The position numbers and the translations under genes are program-made. From the NCBI RefSeq assembly GCF_030247605.1, contig NZ_JAOTSB010000002.1:310001-374000 (forward strand): DNA of 64,000 bases, in the 5' to 3' direction. Source of the DNA: Acidaminobacter sp. GTDB lineage: Bacteria; Bacillota; Clostridia; Peptostreptococcales; Acidaminobacteraceae. Below, piece by piece: positions 1 through 8,466 of this stretch; position 1 is the stretch's first letter; the number at the start of each line of letters is the position of its first letter. The notes below the pieces were generated by a model. It ran no database searches. It saw only the letters and a program-made list of their open reading frames with translations, and had not been told where the DNA came from.

Positions 1-255
1 TTTCCCAACTTTTTCAAAGATTTTGTCCATACCCCAGTCCATCAATGCCAGAATCAGCACAATAGGCTTGGAGACACTCTGCATGGTAAATTTAACATTG
101 GCATCCCCTGCACAATACAGACTGTCTTGCCTTCTAACACAAATCCCTATCCCATCAGGACTGACTTTAGCAAGCTCGGGGATATAGGTGGCGACTTTCC
201 CGTCTCGAGAGGACGGACCATATTTTTTTACCAGTTCCAATAAGTAATCCTGCAT
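1..255 (-). CDS. glsA: Glutaminase, N-terminal part (runs off the window start)
   Basis: Glutaminase of the serine-dependent beta-lactamase-like family, converting glutamine to glutamate and ammonia in the cytoplasm. The 85 visible residues begin MQDYLLELV and contain GKVATYIPELAKV and then FTMQSVSK. The last of these holds the S-x-x-K catalytic pair typical of bacterial GlsA (Ser and Lys of SVSK). The start is the ATG whose complement ends at 255. The remaining roughly 220 residues lie outside the window. It is transcribed away from modA. It fits the glutamate-centred metabolism of the region (hut genes, glnA), but no direct link is visible. Confidence 0.85.
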   Translation of the reverse strand, partial: MQDYLLELVKKYGPSSRDGKVATYIPELAKVSPDGIGICVRRQDSLYCAGDANVKFTMQSVSKPIVLILALMDWGMDKIFEKVGK

Positions 256-596
256 TATTTGCGGCTTACATTATGCGGACGCATACTCAAGCCTTCTCTC
301 CTCTTCAAAATATTTTATGTATGGACCTTTTAAGCCGGAAAAACCGTTTGCCTTGCTATATTTTAGAATTTGTTTCGTTTTAAAAGATTTTTTCAGTTGT
401 TTTAAATATAAAAACATCTTTTTTTGTTTAATTCATCTATTACATCATAATTGCAAGGAGCTTTCATTTCAAGTATTTTTCGAAGAAACGCCTCATAAGT
501 TTTTACTCGCTCTCTCACCCTACCCGTACTGATCAATTCATGCTATAATGACAACAGAATTCGGCACAATCTCCTGTGTCGATTCATTTTAACCAC
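256..596. other. Intergenic region between glsA and modA
   Basis: AT-rich divergent region of about 340 bases. I see no credible gene: a possible 71-codon reading frame at 317-532 has no ribosome binding site and low-complexity content. A TATAAT box is at 544-549, correctly oriented for modA, but I find no good -35 element 16-18 bases upstream of it. Confidence 0.5.
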
Positions 597-620
597 CGTT
601 ATACTTTAGAATACATAACG
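597..620 (+). promoter_or_regulatory. ModE-type molybdate operator upstream of modA
   Basis: An inverted repeat reads CGTTATA, ten bases, then TACATAACG. This closely matches the Escherichia coli modA operator bound by ModE as I remember it (CGTTATA...TACATAACG, same spacing). It lies between the TATAAT at 544-549 and the modA start, and abuts the ribosome binding site AAGGAG at 621-626. Binding of a molybdate-loaded ModE-like repressor there could block transcription. No modE gene is in the window. Confidence 0.7.
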
Positions 621-633
621 AAGGAGCCTCCCC

Positions 634-1485
634 ATGAAGACTACGATCCATAGACCCAATACCACCGGCGCGTTATCGAGGGCACACAGCTTTCAACCTG
701 CCTGTTCGCAGCGTCACCCCAAAATAAGATCTCTAATCCTGTTCCTCCTTGCCGCAGTCACCTTTACCCTCGCCGGCTGCAGTGCCTCCAGTGAAAAAAC
801 GGAGCTTATTATGGGTGCTGCCTCTTCCCTGACCGAACCTCTAAATGAGCTCTCCGAGCTCTACGCCTTGAAAACCGGCGTCCGCCCCCAAATTTCCTTT
901 GCGTCGTCGGGCACACTCAGAAAACAGGCTGAGGAAGGCGCACCCTTTGATCTGCTTTTACTTGCCTCCACCTCAGATCTTGATGCCTTGTCTGACGCGG
1001 GCCTTCTCCTTGAAGCTTCCAGGCGCGACCTCTTAAGCAATCAAATTTGTTTTATCTCCACACATCTGGAGATCCCCGCGTCACTCGAAACACTTCCAGA
1101 CCTTCTTGAAATGTCCGAACGCATCACACTGGGCGACCCGGCCAGTGTCCCCGTGGGCAAATACGCTGCCCAGTCCCTCGAGAGTCTGGGCGTCTCTCAT
1201 CTAATTGAAGATAAGAAACTCTATGCCAAAGACGCTCGACAAGTTCTGCAATATTTGAACTCAGGTGCAGTCGACGCCGGATTTGTCTTCGCAACGGATG
1301 TCGCTCTGCTGGAAATCGAAGTATCCACGCTGATCCTGCCCGACCATACACACCAGCCAATCCTCTATCCTGCCGCCCTAATTTCAGACAGCCCTGAAGC
1401 CGCGGCGTTCCTGGAATTCCTGAGCAGTGAGGAAGCCCTTTCCGTTTTTAAGTCCTATGGCTTTTCCATACCAGACCAAAATTGA
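634..1485 (+). CDS. modA: Molybdate/tungstate ABC transporter, substrate-binding lipoprotein
   Basis: Periplasmic-type binding protein of the ModABC importer, anchored outside the membrane as a lipoprotein. A hydrophobic stretch (about residues 33-47) ends in a lipobox LAGC, with Cys49 as the lipidation site. The mature part has the ModA hallmarks MGAASSLTEPLNEL and SFASSGTLRKQ and a late DAGFVFATD. Its 283 residues are usual for the family, although about 30 residues precede the signal segment, which is long. AAGGAGCC eight bases upstream supports ATG 634. It is first in modABC and controlled by the ModE-like site. Whether it prefers molybdate or tungstate cannot be read here; the tungsten-type AOR gene in the window makes tungstate plausible. 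Confidence 0.92.
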   Translation: MKTTIHRPNTTGALSRAHSFQPACSQRHPKIRSLILFLLAAVTFTLAGCSASSEKTELIMGAASSLTEPLNELSELYALKTGVRPQISFASSGTLRKQAEEGAPFDLLLLASTSDLDALSDAGLLLEASRRDLLSNQICFISTHLEIPASLETLPDLLEMSERITLGDPASVPVGKYAAQSLESLGVSHLIEDKKLYAKDARQVLQYLNSGAVDAGFVFATDVALLEIEVSTLILPDHTHQPILYPAALISDSPEAAAFLEFLSSEEALSVFKSYGFSIPDQN

Positions 1486-1507
1486 CGTATTCCCCTGAAT
1501 TGGAGTG

Positions 1508-2188
1508 ATGACCTTGTCCCAGCCCCTGATCCTCAGTGCGGTCCTGCTTTCCCTGAGAATAGCAGCCCTGTCGACCATACTCACCGGCCTCCTGGGTACC
1601 TTGCTCGCCCGAAAATTGTCTCAGACAAAAAAAACTTCCTTTAGAATCATTGAAACCCTGGTAGTTTTGCCGATGGTTCTGCCACCCTCCATTGTAGGTT
1701 ACCTGCTTCTTCTGTCTTTAGGAAAAAACAGCTGGCTGGGAAGCTTAATTTATGCAGCCACCGGTAAAACACTCCTTTTCAGCTGGTCAGCCGCCGTCAT
1801 TGCAGCGGTTATTGTCTCCCTCCCCTTGATGTATCAAAGCGCCCGCGCCGGATTTCAAGGCGTGGATCAACGTCTTGAAAACGCCGCCAGGACCTTGGGG
1901 GCCAGCGAATGGCATATTTTCACCGAGATCACGCTTCCTCTGGCTAGACCTAAACTACTGACTGGACTCGCGCTGTCTTTCGCTCGTGCCATTGGAGAAT
2001 TTGGTGCAACCCTCATGGTTGCCGGCAACATTCCCGGTAAAACCCAGACCATTCCCACAGCACTCTATTTCGCTGCCGAAGGCGGCGACCATGCCACTGC
2101 AAACACACTTATGGTGATTTCCCTATTTATTGGCATAACCGCCATGTTCAGTGTCAATTTCATTTTGGACAAGTCCAGGACTCAATAG
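1508..2188 (+). CDS. modB: Molybdate ABC transporter, permease
   Basis: Inner-membrane channel subunit of ModABC. About five hydrophobic segments and the EAA-type ATPase contact loop (AARTLGASEWHIFTEITLPLA, about residues 125-145) identify a ModB/CysU-type permease. Its 226 residues are normal. Start choice is uncertain: GGAG at 1502-1505 is too close to ATG 1508 (or GTG 1505) but is well spaced from an in-frame TTG at 1514. It starts 20 bases after modA, in the same operon. Confidence 0.92.
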   Translation: MTLSQPLILSAVLLSLRIAALSTILTGLLGTLLARKLSQTKKTSFRIIETLVVLPMVLPPSIVGYLLLLSLGKNSWLGSLIYAATGKTLLFSWSAAVIAAVIVSLPLMYQSARAGFQGVDQRLENAARTLGASEWHIFTEITLPLARPKLLTGLALSFARAIGEFGATLMVAGNIPGKTQTIPTALYFAAEGGDHATANTLMVISLFIGITAMFSVNFILDKSRTQ

Positions 2189-2215
2189 TTTAATTTAGTC
2201 AAAGGAGCCTTTTAT

Positions 2216-2935
2216 ATGATAGATTTTCATCTCGTCAAACAGCTGGACGCCTTTACCCTGGATATCGCGCACACCACAGATTCACCTTTTTTGATCTTGA
2301 TGGGGCCGTCAGGTTCAGGGAAAACCACATTGCTTAATCTGATTTCCGGACTGACGACGCCGGACAAAGGGTACCTGCGACTAAACGGCAGGCTTCTATA
2401 CGACCACGATACCGGCATCTCCCTTCCGCCGCGGGATCGCCGCATTGGGTATATCTTTCAGTCCCTTGCGCTGTTTCCTCATATGACTGTCCTGCAAAAT
2501 GTCATGTTTGGAGTTCGGCACGGACACCGAGGCGAGTTTCACAGTCAGGTTCGGGAGAGGGTGATGAGCCGCGACCATCGGCAAAGCATTCATGAGCAGC
2601 TGGACTTTCTAAAAATTGCGCACCTGTCTTCAAAATACCCGGCGGAGCTGTCCGGCGGCGAACGTCAGAGAGTGGCCATAGCCCGTGCGCTTTCCTCGGA
2701 GGCTGACATTCTCCTTATGGACGAGCCCTTTGCGTCCCTTGACAGAGCAAACAGGGACAACGCAATCCAGCTTCTGCTTTCTGTACAGGCCCATTATCAG
2801 AAGGCCATGATTCTCGTCACCCATAGTCCCGAAGAGGCTGACGCCTTTGCCGGAGATCACCTGGAGATCCTCTCCGGCAAGCCTGTGAGTCTCAAAAGGC
2901 GGATAGGTTTTCTTGACGAATCTGTAAATTCTTAA
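2216..2935 (+). CDS. modC: Molybdate ABC transporter, ATP-binding protein
   Basis: ATPase that powers ModAB. Walker A is GPSGSGKTT (about residues 31-39), the ABC signature LSGGERQR, and Walker B ILLMDEP. With 239 residues it holds only the nucleotide-binding domain and lacks the C-terminal molybdate-binding TOBE/Mop domain of long ModC proteins, so substrate sensing must lie elsewhere. The helical subdomain between the Q-loop and signature has an extra charged stretch (about residues 100-127) containing one copy of the GACCATCGGCA word. It follows modB by 27 bases with AAAGGAG upstream. Confidence 0.9.
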   Translation: MIDFHLVKQLDAFTLDIAHTTDSPFLILMGPSGSGKTTLLNLISGLTTPDKGYLRLNGRLLYDHDTGISLPPRDRRIGYIFQSLALFPHMTVLQNVMFGVRHGHRGEFHSQVRERVMSRDHRQSIHEQLDFLKIAHLSSKYPAELSGGERQRVAIARALSSEADILLMDEPFASLDRANRDNAIQLLLSVQAHYQKAMILVTHSPEEADAFAGDHLEILSGKPVSLKRRIGFLDESVNS

Positions 2936-2953
2936 TTAAATCTTAAAAAACGC

Positions 2954-2982
2954 TTAATTTTCATCTCACTTTCTGGTATGAT
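2954..2982 (+). promoter_or_regulatory. Probable greA promoter
   Basis: TTAATT and TATGAT are separated by 17 bases. The -10 is good and the -35 weak. It sits in the short gap after modC, so greA probably has its own transcription start as well as any read-through. Confidence 0.4.
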
Positions 2983-3008
2983 GGACTCTGTATCGAAGGA
3001 GTGATCAC

Positions 3009-3476
3009 TTGAAGAAACTCATTTTAACCAAGGAAGCAGTTGAAAAATTAGAGCGTGAGCTCGACCTGCTGATTGGAAAGCGCAAAGAAATTTCTGAAGA
3101 AATCAAGAAAGCCCGCGGTTTTGGCGACCTGTCAGAGAATGCTGAGTACCATGCCGCCCGGGAAGCCCAATCCTTGAACGAGACAGAGATTTTGAAAGTC
3201 AAAGGCATGCTTGAAAGCTATGAGCTGGAGGATGCTGGAGATTACACGCATGACCAGGTCAGACTCGGATCACAGGTCGAAGTTCTTTACATCGAAAGTG
3301 GCGACCAGGATGAATTTACCCTCGTCACTAAAATTGAAGCGGATCCATTTGATGGGATGATTTCAAATGAATCCCCTATTGGTTCGGCCATCATTGGCCG
3401 CAAGGCGGGGGATGTCGTCAACATTTTCACCCCCGGCGGCAGCGTCACTTTGAAAGTCCTGACAGTGACCAACTAA
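3009..3476 (+). CDS. greA: Transcription elongation factor GreA
   Basis: Rescues backtracked RNA polymerase by stimulating transcript cleavage. The N-terminal coiled coil (about residues 1-75) carries the family motif GDLSENAEYHAARE, with acidic tip residues. The C-terminal FKBP-like domain contains SPIGSAIIGRKAGD. The 155 residues match usual GreA length. The start is TTG, supported by GAAGGAG nine bases upstream. It is followed at once by a strong bidirectional terminator. Confidence 0.95.
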   Translation: MKKLILTKEAVEKLERELDLLIGKRKEISEEIKKARGFGDLSENAEYHAAREAQSLNETEILKVKGMLESYELEDAGDYTHDQVRLGSQVEVLYIESGDQDEFTLVTKIEADPFDGMISNESPIGSAIIGRKAGDVVNIFTPGGSVTLKVLTVTN

Positions 3477-3542
3477 AAAAAGTAGTATGAAATGAGTGTC
3501 AGCCGGCAAAGGCTGAAGACTCAAGTTCATACTACTTTTTTA
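3474..3542. terminator. Bidirectional terminator between greA and guaD
   Basis: AAAAAAGTAGTATGAA pairs with TTCATACTACTTTTTT, and the inner TCAGCC/GGCTGA can form a second stem. A-rich and T-rich flanks on the two sides suit termination of both convergent genes. Confidence 0.85.
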
Positions 3543-3553
3543 TTTTTTGTTTT

Positions 3554-4825
3554 TTATTTTGTCGGTTCCATGATCTCGTCACCCGAGACAAATCTCGAGA
3601 TGATATCCCGGTCATCCCCAATATACAGGAATCTCTGCAGGCGCTCTTCCACCGTCCGGCCTTCTGTGACTCCCAGACGGTGATCATCTATGACCAGAGC
3701 ATCAAACTCATAACCGGGCTCAAAGCTGCCCACTTTGCCAAAATAGGCGCCGCCGCCCTTGGTGCCAAGGTAGAATGCCTCGGACGTGCTGAGAGGTGCC
3801 AAGGTCCGGTCAGAGTTCAGCCAGGCGATCTTGGAAGCTTGAATGGCAGTGCTCATGACACTGGCTATAGACACCTTGTGTCCGGCACCGACATCTGTCC
3901 CAAGGCCTACTTTTACCCCGGCATTCAAAAACTTTCTAACCGGCATAATTCCGCTGGCCAGATTGTAGTTGGCATTTGGGCAATGGGCTGCGAAGACGCC
4001 AAGTTTAGCCATTTTTTCAATTTCTGCATCCGTATTGTGCACACAATGGGCCAGTATGGTTTTATCTCCCATCAAGCCATGATCCTCATAGACTGTGGCG
4101 TAATCCGCACTCTCCGGATGCAGCTCTCTCACCCAGTCGACCTCAGCCTGATTCTCGGAAATATGCGTCTGAACCGGCACATTGTACTCAGCGGCCAGGT
4201 CTCCCAGCGCCCGCATCAGCTCAGAAGTGCACGTTGGAACAAATCTCGGTGTAATCAGAGGCTTGACTTTTGGATATAAATTGACTGTGGCTTTTAGCCA
4301 GGCTTTTGTCGCTTCAATAGAGTCCATGGTCGATTCAACAAGGAAGTCCGGACAATTCCGGTCCATGTTGACCTTGCCCACATAGGCGCCCAGACCTGCC
4401 CTGTCAAAGATCGACATGAGAAGCTGCGTGCTCTCTTTGTGGACGCTGCTGAACAGGACTATGCGGGTTGTTCCCTGACGCCATATTTCTTTGGCCACCC
4501 GGGTATAGACAGACTCAGCGTAATCCAGATCAGAGTATTTGGCTTCTTCAGGAAAAGTATAGTCTTCCAGCCATGGCAGCAGTTCTTTGTCCAGCCCTAG
4601 TCCCAAATTCGGAAACTGAGGCGCATGGAAATGAAGATCAACAAATCCTGGTATAATCAGTCGATCTCCCATATTGAAAACTTCAAGGGCTTCCAGATTC
4701 TCAGGCAAGGTCTTCAGGACCTCGACCACTTTGCCGTCTTCCACAATAACTGCGCCGTTTTCATAGATCTCAAAACGGTCCGGATCTTTTGTATAAAGGA
4801 TGTGTCCCTGATATGCTTTAGCCAT
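3554..4825 (-). CDS. guaD: Guanine deaminase
   Basis: Amidohydrolase converting guanine to xanthine and ammonia. Zinc-site motifs are visible in order: HFHAPQ near residue 65, HISEN, ILAHCVH and GTDVGAG. The PQFPNLGLGLDKELLPWLEDYTFP segment is characteristic of guanine deaminase rather than other amidohydrolases. Its 423 residues are usual. The start is ATG 4825 with AAGGAG upstream. It points to purine salvage or catabolism and stands alone with its own promoter and the terminator shared with greA. Confidence 0.9.
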   Translation of the reverse strand: MAKAYQGHILYTKDPDRFEIYENGAVIVEDGKVVEVLKTLPENLEALEVFNMGDRLIIPGFVDLHFHAPQFPNLGLGLDKELLPWLEDYTFPEEAKYSDLDYAESVYTRVAKEIWRQGTTRIVLFSSVHKESTQLLMSIFDRAGLGAYVGKVNMDRNCPDFLVESTMDSIEATKAWLKATVNLYPKVKPLITPRFVPTCTSELMRALGDLAAEYNVPVQTHISENQAEVDWVRELHPESADYATVYEDHGLMGDKTILAHCVHNTDAEIEKMAKLGVFAAHCPNANYNLASGIMPVRKFLNAGVKVGLGTDVGAGHKVSIASVMSTAIQASKIAWLNSDRTLAPLSTSEAFYLGTKGGGAYFGKVGSFEPGYEFDALVIDDHRLGVTEGRTVEERLQRFLYIGDDRDIISRFVSGDEIMEPTK

Positions 4826-4863
4826 TACACAACGCTCCTTAACCTTCGTTTAGATACACGAAC

Positions 4864-4892
4864 ATTGTAACAGAAAGTTGAAAACAGCTCAA
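4864..4892 (-). promoter_or_regulatory. guaD promoter
   Basis: On the minus strand TTGAGC, 17 bases, TACAAT. This is a good vegetative promoter about 40 bases upstream of the guaD start. No purine riboswitch was recognised. Confidence 0.6.
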
Positions 4893-4938
4893 AAAAATCT
4901 TAGGTTTACCACATATTGTATTGTATAAAAGTAACAAA

Positions 4939-5754
4939 CTAAGGCTGCTGACCCTTCATCATCTGCTCAACGCGCTTGGTTCCGGCTTCCATGGCGTTCA
5001 TGATCGTCGCTCGGAATTTATCATTTTCAAGACTTTTGAGCGCGACAATAGTTGTACCGCCCGGTGAAGTAACCAGATCTTTCAATTCGCCGGGATGCTT
5101 GCCTGTATCGAGAACCATGCGCGCAGAGCCTTCCACAGTCAAGGCTGCCATTTTGTACGCCAGATCTCTTGGAAGTCCCTGCATGACTCCGCCATCCGCC
5201 ATTGCCTCAATTAAAACGTAGATATAGGCCGGCGCAGACGCACTGATGGACGGAACTACATACATGAGTTTTTCCTCAATTTCCACCACTTCACCGACAC
5301 ATTCGAACAGCCCGCGGCAGAATGTCATTTCTTCAGCGCTGAGACCCTCGCCATAGGAGATTGCGGTTAAGCCCTTGTTGACGAGGGCCGGCGTGTTTGG
5401 CATGGTGATGACAGCTTTGACACTGGGATCAATCCAGCGTTTGAGGTGTTCTGTACCTATGCCCGCCGCAATGGAGATGATGACCGTGTCCTTCGAAATT
5501 GAATCGCGGACTTCTGCCAGCATAGCCGCATATTGATAAGGCTTTATGGCTAGGAGCAGATAATCTGCGCCGCTCACACAATCATAGGGATTGTCAGGCA
5601 GTCCAAGACCAGGGTATTTTTCCCCCAGCGCCTGGCGTCGTTCAGGTTTACGATCATAAACCGACAACTCGGATGTCGTAAGCTTTTCTGCTTTAAGCAC
5701 ACTTTGCAGTAAAATTTTTCCCATGTTGCCGCAGCCAATCATAGCTAGCTTCAT
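4939..5754 (-). CDS. proC: Pyrroline-5-carboxylate reductase
   Basis: Last step of proline synthesis: NAD(P)H-dependent reduction of pyrroline-5-carboxylate. The N-terminal Rossmann motif is IGCGNMG (about residues 6-12). The C-terminal domain has the ProC signature around DLVTSPGGTTIVAL (about residues 225-239). The 271 residues are normal. Starts at ATG 5754. The gap to the next minus-strand gene upstream (5755-5917) shows no feature I can support. Confidence 0.95.
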   Translation of the reverse strand: MKLAMIGCGNMGKILLQSVLKAEKLTTSELSVYDRKPERRQALGEKYPGLGLPDNPYDCVSGADYLLLAIKPYQYAAMLAEVRDSISKDTVIISIAAGIGTEHLKRWIDPSVKAVITMPNTPALVNKGLTAISYGEGLSAEEMTFCRGLFECVGEVVEIEEKLMYVVPSISASAPAYIYVLIEAMADGGVMQGLPRDLAYKMAALTVEGSARMVLDTGKHPGELKDLVTSPGGTTIVALKSLENDKFRATIMNAMEAGTKRVEQMMKGQQP

Positions 5755-5917
5755 AATAGCGGAACGCAGGTCTGACCTTTGATCTCGTTATATCACGATC
5801 TCATGTCAAAGCCGCCGGCGTTCCTTCCTCCCTTCTGTCTATCCAATCAGATTCTTTGGGTAAAGGCGCTGCCTGTCCGGCGCTATTGTCCCCTATACAA
5901 ATCTTTTTTGTAAGCAT

Positions 5918-6562
5918 CTAACAATTCGTTGACAGGTCGTGGTCGACCAGCGCGAAGGCGCGAACCGGAGAACCATCGGCATCCTCAAGTTTTAGGGGCA
6001 TTGCGCTGAAAAGAAAATGCTCAGGCAGCTGATCAAGGCCCTTCAGATTCTCAATAAGCACTTTGTCGCTGCCAAGCAGCTCTAGATGGACCTCAAAATT
6101 CACCGAGTCCATTGGATCAATGGAGATCGCGTCAACGCCAACACCTTTGAGCGGCAGTCCCGAAAGCCATTTTGCCGCTTCGGGGCTAAGTGTGGGAAAC
6201 GCACCAAAATAGCTTTCAGATCCCCAAAATTGATCCCACCCCGTCCAGAGAATCAGAAATTCGGTTTCAGGTTTGATCAGAGACTCCAGGTGATGTTTCT
6301 CGATCCTTTGAAGACCTCTGGCATCCAACTTTGCAGCAGGTCCAAAAAAAGCAGACGCCGGAACCTGGTCCAAAGTCCATCCCTGAGCTATCATATGGGC
6401 TGGTGCATCCATGTGTGTCCCTGTATGTGAATACATATGAAGCTTTTTCTCCCGAAAACCATCCTTTTCCAGAGTATTCGCCACCTCGAGAACCGGAGGC
6501 TCAGTACCCGGAAAAACCGGCATACCTTCCTTGATCAGATGTGTCAAATCCACAATTTTCAT
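5918..6562 (-). CDS. kynB: Cyclase-family metal-dependent hydrolase, likely kynurenine formamidase
   Basis: The motif HTGTHMDAPAH at about residues 46-56 is the metal-binding signature of the cyclase/KynB family (PF04199), which hydrolyses N-formylkynurenine or similar amides. The start is ATG 6562 because GGGGGA lies 9 bases upstream; a longer frame to 6628 has no such site. The product is 214 residues, the usual size. A kynureninase gene lies 25 kb away in the same window, which supports the kynurenine assignment but does not prove it. No tryptophan dioxygenase is seen. Other cyclase-family roles, such as isatin hydrolase, remain possible. Confidence 0.7.
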   Translation of the reverse strand: MKIVDLTHLIKEGMPVFPGTEPPVLEVANTLEKDGFREKKLHMYSHTGTHMDAPAHMIAQGWTLDQVPASAFFGPAAKLDARGLQRIEKHHLESLIKPETEFLILWTGWDQFWGSESYFGAFPTLSPEAAKWLSGLPLKGVGVDAISIDPMDSVNFEVHLELLGSDKVLIENLKGLDQLPEHFLFSAMPLKLEDADGSPVRAFALVDHDLSTNC

Positions 6563-6752
6563 GAGCATCCCCCAAATTCTATCGAGAAACACCGGCAGCG
6601 ATAAGGATTTTATAAACTTAATGGCCATACGCTGTCGATAAAGTATACATACACATTATTCTACATAATATCACTTTCAGAGGCCCTTGAGAATGACCAA
6701 ACTCAAAAGATCCTTTCAAAAACTCAAAATCCCATGCCGGGCACACAACAGT

Positions 6753-6787
6753 AAATGCCGCACCCATCTGAGATGGGTGCGGCATTT
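6753..6787. terminator. Long palindromic hairpin after the DUF1846 gene
   Basis: AAATGCCGCACCCATCT is followed by one base and then its exact reverse complement. It lies just past the stop of the minus-strand DUF1846 gene. The T-run after the stem is weak, so it may be a terminator or an mRNA 3'-end stabiliser. Confidence 0.65.
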
Positions 6788-6808
6788 GCTGTCGATATTA
6801 TTCTGCTT

Positions 6809-8317
6809 CTAGTTGTTGTAATACAAGCTCTCTGACGGATATTCCGGATCACAGGTCAAATCGATCCCGATCTTTCTGAAAGTCTGTTCGTCATTGACGC
6901 TGAGAATAGTCGTAGAGTGTGCCTGACAGCCTTTCATCATGGAGAGCTTGTCCAGGGCCACTTGCGCTGTTGGATTCGTCGCTGCGGAAATACTGAGGGC
7001 AATCAGAATTTCTTCGCAGTCCAGGAGTGTGTTGCGGCTTCCCAGCTTGTTGGCTTTCAGATCGACAATTGGTTCAAGAATGACCGGTGAGATAAGATGA
7101 ATTTCATCTGAAATATTGGCCAAATACTTGATGCCGTTCAGAAGCGCCGCTGCCGAGCCGTCCATAAGATTGGAGGTTCTGCCGGTAACAATGGTGCCAT
7201 CATGCAGTTCAATGGCTACAACCGGTGACAGCTCGTTCTTGCTGGACAGTTTTCTCAGCTTGGCAGAATACTCACGCGCCGGCATGACGACTTTTCGGTC
7301 TTCCTCTTTCAGATTGAGTTCTTCCATGATCAGCTTGACGCGATTGGAAACATCCTTTTCAACAAAGCCTTTTTTATACTCAGTGCTCGTCTTAAAGTAT
7401 CTGCGGATGATTTCCTGGCGGGAAGCTTCCTTGACCACTTCATCATCAATGATTCCAAAGCCTACGCGGTTGACGCCCATATCCGTAGGGGATTTATATA
7501 CAGCGGCTTCACCGGTGATTTTCTCAATGATCCGTCTTAAAACCGGGAACATTTCGATGTCTCGGTTGTAGTTGACCGTCACTTCGTTGTAGGCATCAAA
7601 GTGGAAGGAATCTATCATGTTGACATCTTTCAGATCCGCGGTAGCCGCTTCATAAGCAATGTTGACCGGGTGCTTCAGAGGCACGTTCCAGATTGGGAAG
7701 GTCTCGTATTTTGAGTAACCGACTGTGCGGCCAAGTTTGTGCTCATGGTAAAGCTGGCTCAGACAAGTCGCGAGCTTGCCGCTGCCAGGTCCTGGCGCAG
7801 TGACCAGTACGATTGGCTTAGTCGTGACGATATACGGGTTCTTGCCATAGCCTTCGTCGCTGACGATGGTGTCTACATCCGTTGGGTACCCCTTAGTGGC
7901 AGAGTGCTTGTAGACTTTAATGCCGCGTCTTTCGAGCCGATTTATGAAAAGCGTGGTGGCAGGCTGATTGTCGAAGCGCGTGATCACGACACTGTTCACG
8001 TCCAGTTCAAAAGCTCTGAGGTCGTCGATCAGCCTTAGGACATCCAGATCATAAGTAATGCCAAAGTCGCCCCGGATCTTGTTTCTTTCAATGTCCCCCG
8101 CATAGACACAAATGATGACCTCAATCTTGTCCTTCAGGTGATGCATCAGTTTGACTTTTGCATTTTCGTCGAAGCCGGGCAGTACGCGCTTTGCGTGAAA
8201 GTCCCCCAGGAGTTTGCCCCCGAATTCCAAATACAGCTTATCATAGTTGTTGACGCGCTCAAGAATAAACTTCGATTGTTCTTCGATGTACTTGTTGTGA
8301 TCGAACCCGATTTTCAA
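6809..8317 (-). CDS. DUF1846 family protein of unknown function
   Basis: A 502-residue cytosolic protein recognisable as DUF1846 (UPF0371), widespread in Firmicutes and without an established function. Visible features are a nucleotide-binding-like [21 protein letters not shown] near residues 178-198 and a long conserved N-terminal region starting [14 protein letters not shown]. The glycine-rich loop resembles a P-loop, but I cannot show that it binds ATP. The start is TTG 8317 with GGGAGGG upstream. It is monocistronic, with its own promoter and a 3' hairpin. Confidence 0.85.
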   Translation of the reverse strand: MKIGFDHNKYIEEQSKFILERVNNYDKLYLEFGGKLLGDFHAKRVLPGFDENAKVKLMHHLKDKIEVIICVYAGDIERNKIRGDFGITYDLDVLRLIDDLRAFELDVNSVVITRFDNQPATTLFINRLERRGIKVYKHSATKGYPTDVDTIVSDEGYGKNPYIVTTKPIVLVTAPGPGSGKLATCLSQLYHEHKLGRTVGYSKYETFPIWNVPLKHPVNIAYEAATADLKDVNMIDSFHFDAYNEVTVNYNRDIEMFPVLRRIIEKITGEAAVYKSPTDMGVNRVGFGIIDDEVVKEASRQEIIRRYFKTSTEYKKGFVEKDVSNRVKLIMEELNLKEEDRKVVMPAREYSAKLRKLSSKNELSPVVAIELHDGTIVTGRTSNLMDGSAAALLNGIKYLANISDEIHLISPVILEPIVDLKANKLGSRNTLLDCEEILIALSISAATNPTAQVALDKLSMMKGCQAHSTTILSVNDEQTFRKIGIDLTCDPEYPSESLYYNN

Positions 8318-8375
8318 GACAATACCCTCCCATTAATCCACTTGCTGTGCGATCCCGCTCCTCAATTAAAGTAAT

Positions 8376-8404
8376 ATTATCACACAGCAATAGTGGAATG
8401 TAAA
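8376..8404 (-). promoter_or_regulatory. Promoter of the DUF1846 gene
   Basis: Minus-strand TTTACA, 17 bases, GATAAT, about 60 bases before the TTG start. It is a reasonable vegetative promoter. Confidence 0.5.
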
Positions 8405-8466
8405 GGGAATATCCCAGCCTCTGGAGGTTATCTCGAGTTATTTTTATCTGAACACTCTGCTTTATT

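Noticed and set aside
317..532. 71-codon frame upstream of modA
   Set aside because: Phe/Lys-rich translation of AT-rich DNA, no Shine-Dalgarno, and it overlaps the probable regulatory region.
255..633. Molybdenum-cofactor riboswitch upstream of modA
   Set aside because: No match to the Moco RNA core as I know it; a ModE-type operator explains regulation better.
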